Of a stretch of DNA of 64,000 nt, positions 62,215 through 64,000 are shown in pieces (the first letter of the stretch is position 1; the number at the start of each line of letters is the position of its first letter). A program made the position numbers and the translations under genes. The stretch is from Ampelomyces quisqualis (taxonomy: Eukaryota > Ascomycota > Dothideomycetes > Pleosporales > Phaeosphaeriaceae), in the NCBI GenBank assembly GCA_018398575.1, contig JAGTXZ010000024.1:1240001-1304000 (forward strand), in the 5' to 3' direction. The notes beneath the pieces are model-generated. The model was given only the letters and a program-made list of their open reading frames with translations, was not told where the DNA came from and searched no databases.

Positions 62215-62490
62215 TTAGGTTAGGAGGACTAACTCAAAGCCATATTTTATTATATATCTTACTCTTAGTATTTCTTTATATCCTGATCCGTACTGTTTGG
62301 TAAGTTTCCCTTGTTTCGTCTTGAAAATTTTAACCCATGGTTCGTCTTTTTCTGCATAGGCTTCAAGCGATTGAGGTGTTTTGAAGGTCAAGAGCAGGTT
62401 CTGGTCTCTTGGTGATCGCTTTGGCGCGACTTTTTCGTATCTATCTAAGGCATCTTCTCAAAGCTCGTTGATCCTGTCATTGTCGGACAT
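62215..62490 (-). pseudogene. Relic of a small gene with one in-frame stop
   Basis: The minus strand from an ATG at 62490 reads MSDNDRINEL, meets TGA (62458-62460), then continues in frame with EDALDRYEKVAPKRSPRDQN and LEAYAEKDEPWVKIFKTKQG to a TAA at 62215. The TGA is one C-to-T change from CGA. The protein-like reading after the stop suggests a recently broken gene, or the end of a larger one whose other parts are lost. The last ~25 codons run into the AT-rich patch. No family is recognised. Confidence 0.5.
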
Positions 62491-62851
62491 GATGCTGCTC
62501 TCTTTCCTGGCCCGACGGCCACAAAAGTCCCCGGGAAGCCAAAGATGAGGGTACCAGGCGACATAGCTGTTGTCTGCAGTTGTGGTTAGTTTATCCTCGC
62601 CGGGAGGCTGTGTGTGCGGCTGATTTCTGGCGCCAGTTGTAGCTTGTACTGACTTTGGACATGGAACAGGGATTTTTCATGCAGCGTCTGGCCTGAATCA
62701 GTTTGAGTCTCCTAAGATACCTGTACTTCATGTCCAGAATCTGTGAGATATTCGTACTTTGTATGCAGCTCCGTATGGCTTTGACGCCTGAGTGAATCTT
62801 AAAATACAGTATTTCTCTCTCAGGATATACTGCACCGAATTCGATCCAACG
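62491..62851. other. Intergenic, no gene recognised
   Basis: About 360 bp between the relic and the haloacid dehalogenase gene. I see nothing in it beyond the expected flanks. Confidence 0.4.
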
Positions 62852-63562
62852 CTATCCAGTCTGCACCGCGTTCTTCAATTTCTCCAACAACTCTTCCATA
62901 CTCTTCGCATACAAGTCGAAATCGCCAAAAATACTCGTGCAAGGATCACGTTCTTCGAAGTCCAGATAAGCAGTTTTGAACCCCGCCTTGCTAGCCGCGA
63001 TCAAGTCCCACGCATGCGCTGCGACGAACCACCTCTGCCCATTGTCGTCCACCGCGCCCATTTTATCCAGATGCGCGGATGCAGTGGAATAGACTTCCGG
63101 GTCGGGCTTTGCTGTCTTGATAGTGTCACAGGAAAGTAGATGGTCCTCAGCAAGTTCGATACCAGAATTGTGATAGTATGCTAGAGAAACTGGAATGGAT
63201 CCGTTTGTCACGGCGTATACGTCGAAGCCGATTTCTCTCAAACCGTCAAAACAGTTTTTCAAGCCTTCGCGCGGTTTCATGGATTTGAACGCACTCATCA
63301 CCTCCGCAACAACGTCGTCGGTTACACGCGCCCCGTCAAGTCCGACGGTCATGCATGCGCGCCGGAACGTGGAACTCAGCACTGAAGCGATAGGCTTGTA
63401 GGACTGACATAGCGAGAGGTAGGTGAAGTCTCGTTGGGCGGCATAGAACCAGGAGAAGAAGAGAGATGTGGCGTCCGGTGGGGAGAGGCGAGACTGAATG
63501 ACGGCAATAGGGCGGTCGAAGTGGAAGCAGGTTCCGATGACGTCGAAGGAGGCCGATGGCAT
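62852..63562 (-). CDS. Haloacid dehalogenase-like hydrolase (type II)
   Basis: Predicted HAD-superfamily hydrolase resembling (S)-2-haloacid dehalogenases, which displace halide through an aspartyl-ester intermediate; the true substrate is unknown. Single exon, 236 residues, normal for the family. The nucleophile motif is SFDVIGTCF (Asp7), with the third family position Ile rather than the usual Tyr/Phe. Motif II is AVTNGS (117-122), the motif III Lys lies in KPDPEVY (152-158), and an acidic motif IV lies in the AHAWDLIAA segment. A helical cap domain spans about 20-95. No signal peptide is visible. The start codon is the first ATG in frame and leaves the nucleophile at the normal distance from the N-terminus. 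Confidence 0.85.
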   Translation of the reverse strand: MPSASFDVIGTCFHFDRPIAVIQSRLSPPDATSLFFSWFYAAQRDFTYLSLCQSYKPIASVLSSTFRRACMTVGLDGARVTDDVVAEVMSAFKSMKPREGLKNCFDGLREIGFDVYAVTNGSIPVSLAYYHNSGIELAEDHLLSCDTIKTAKPDPEVYSTASAHLDKMGAVDDNGQRWFVAAHAWDLIAASKAGFKTAYLDFEERDPCTSIFGDFDLYAKSMEELLEKLKNAVQTG

Positions 63563-64000
63563 TTTTGGTGGAGAAGGGGCTGTTCTTAATATATTCGGAT
63601 GCCTTGTTAAAGTACTGGGCGCTGACTGGTAGAGGATCTTTATGACAATCTTGATGCTTGATGTCGCGTGTTGATGTTGGTGTCGCAGATTGGAAACTCA
63701 ACATCCGATCTACCTACCGGTACGGTACCATACCCTACGATCTACGGTAGGTAGTCCCCTCCCCGCACACCTTGCGGAAGTCTAGAATGTGAACTACGAC
63801 ACTTCAACACTGCGCGAGCGTAATGACGTGTCCTTGGTCTGTACAATACTCGCTTCCATTGTCCTATCTAAACACTGCGGCTGCTTCAATTCTAGGGGGT
63901 GAATGCGAAAACCTTACCCCACAATCCCAAATGGCGCTAGAGCCCACGTGCTCAACACGGCTATCGCATTTCGCTCACCCTGGTTGACTTCGAAGGGAGT
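63563..64000. promoter_or_regulatory. Upstream region of the dehalogenase gene
   Basis: About 440 bp to the window edge. It contains a perfect 10-bp inverted repeat, CTACCTACCG (63710-63719) and CGGTAGGTAG (63745-63754), separated by 25 bp, which could be a regulatory or hairpin site. No other gene is visible. Confidence 0.4.

Noticed and set aside
1..64000. tRNA genes and CRISPR arrays
   Set aside because: I looked for GGTTCGA-type T-loops and regularly spaced short repeats. The hits fell in coding sequence and no cloverleaf could be completed; the periodic repeats found are the 99-, 216- and 78-bp tandem units, not CRISPR.

Overview
The window looks like a chromosomal segment of a filamentous ascomycete. 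Introns are short (46-68 nt, with one of 150 nt) and spliced by GT-AG rules. Genes are compact and GC-rich, the gene content is typically fungal (MET8, PEP7/VAC1, SPF1, HET-domain and caspase-like proteins), and a ~33 kb AT-rich block is packed with C-to-T / G-to-A transitions in CpA/TpG contexts, the signature of repeat-induced point mutation (RIP). A Dothideomycete of the Pleosporales type is my best guess, but that is inference.

Left arm (1-13.1 kb): housekeeping genes come first. They are a METTL16-like RNA methyltransferase (minus), MET8 siroheme synthase (minus), a divergent PEP7/VAC1 FYVE protein (plus) and cytosolic glutaminyl-tRNA synthetase (plus). Accessory genes follow: a caspase-like protein (minus), a 109-residue spliced gene assembled here from three exons, and a DUF6594-type membrane protein.

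Central block (about 13.2-46.43 kb): a transposon graveyard with no surviving gene. It holds two full-length Ty3/Gypsy elements with intact LTR pairs and perfect 5-bp target duplications (TATAT; GTGCA), two ~840-bp foldback elements with 11-bp terminal inverted repeats, and about 15.5 kb of other RIP-degraded DNA with local tandem duplications. The whole block is bounded by a perfect 42-bp inverted repeat, with a 10-bp direct repeat just outside it. The block may therefore be one giant TIR element (Mutator-like spacing), or an inversion or repair product.

Right arm (46.5-64 kb): a small 129-residue protein, a newly assembled 85-residue spliced gene, and two neighbouring related genes. One is a kinase-like protein; the other is a membrane-anchored kinase fused to a HET domain. 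Then come the P5A-ATPase SPF1, a broken small gene with one in-frame stop of the CGA-to-TGA kind, and a haloacid dehalogenase. The caspase-like, kinase and kinase-HET genes on both sides of the transposon block suggest a self/non-self recognition or cell-death neighbourhood next to fast-evolving DNA. Exon boundaries below were set by hand from splice signals, reading frame and family similarity. No database search was possible.
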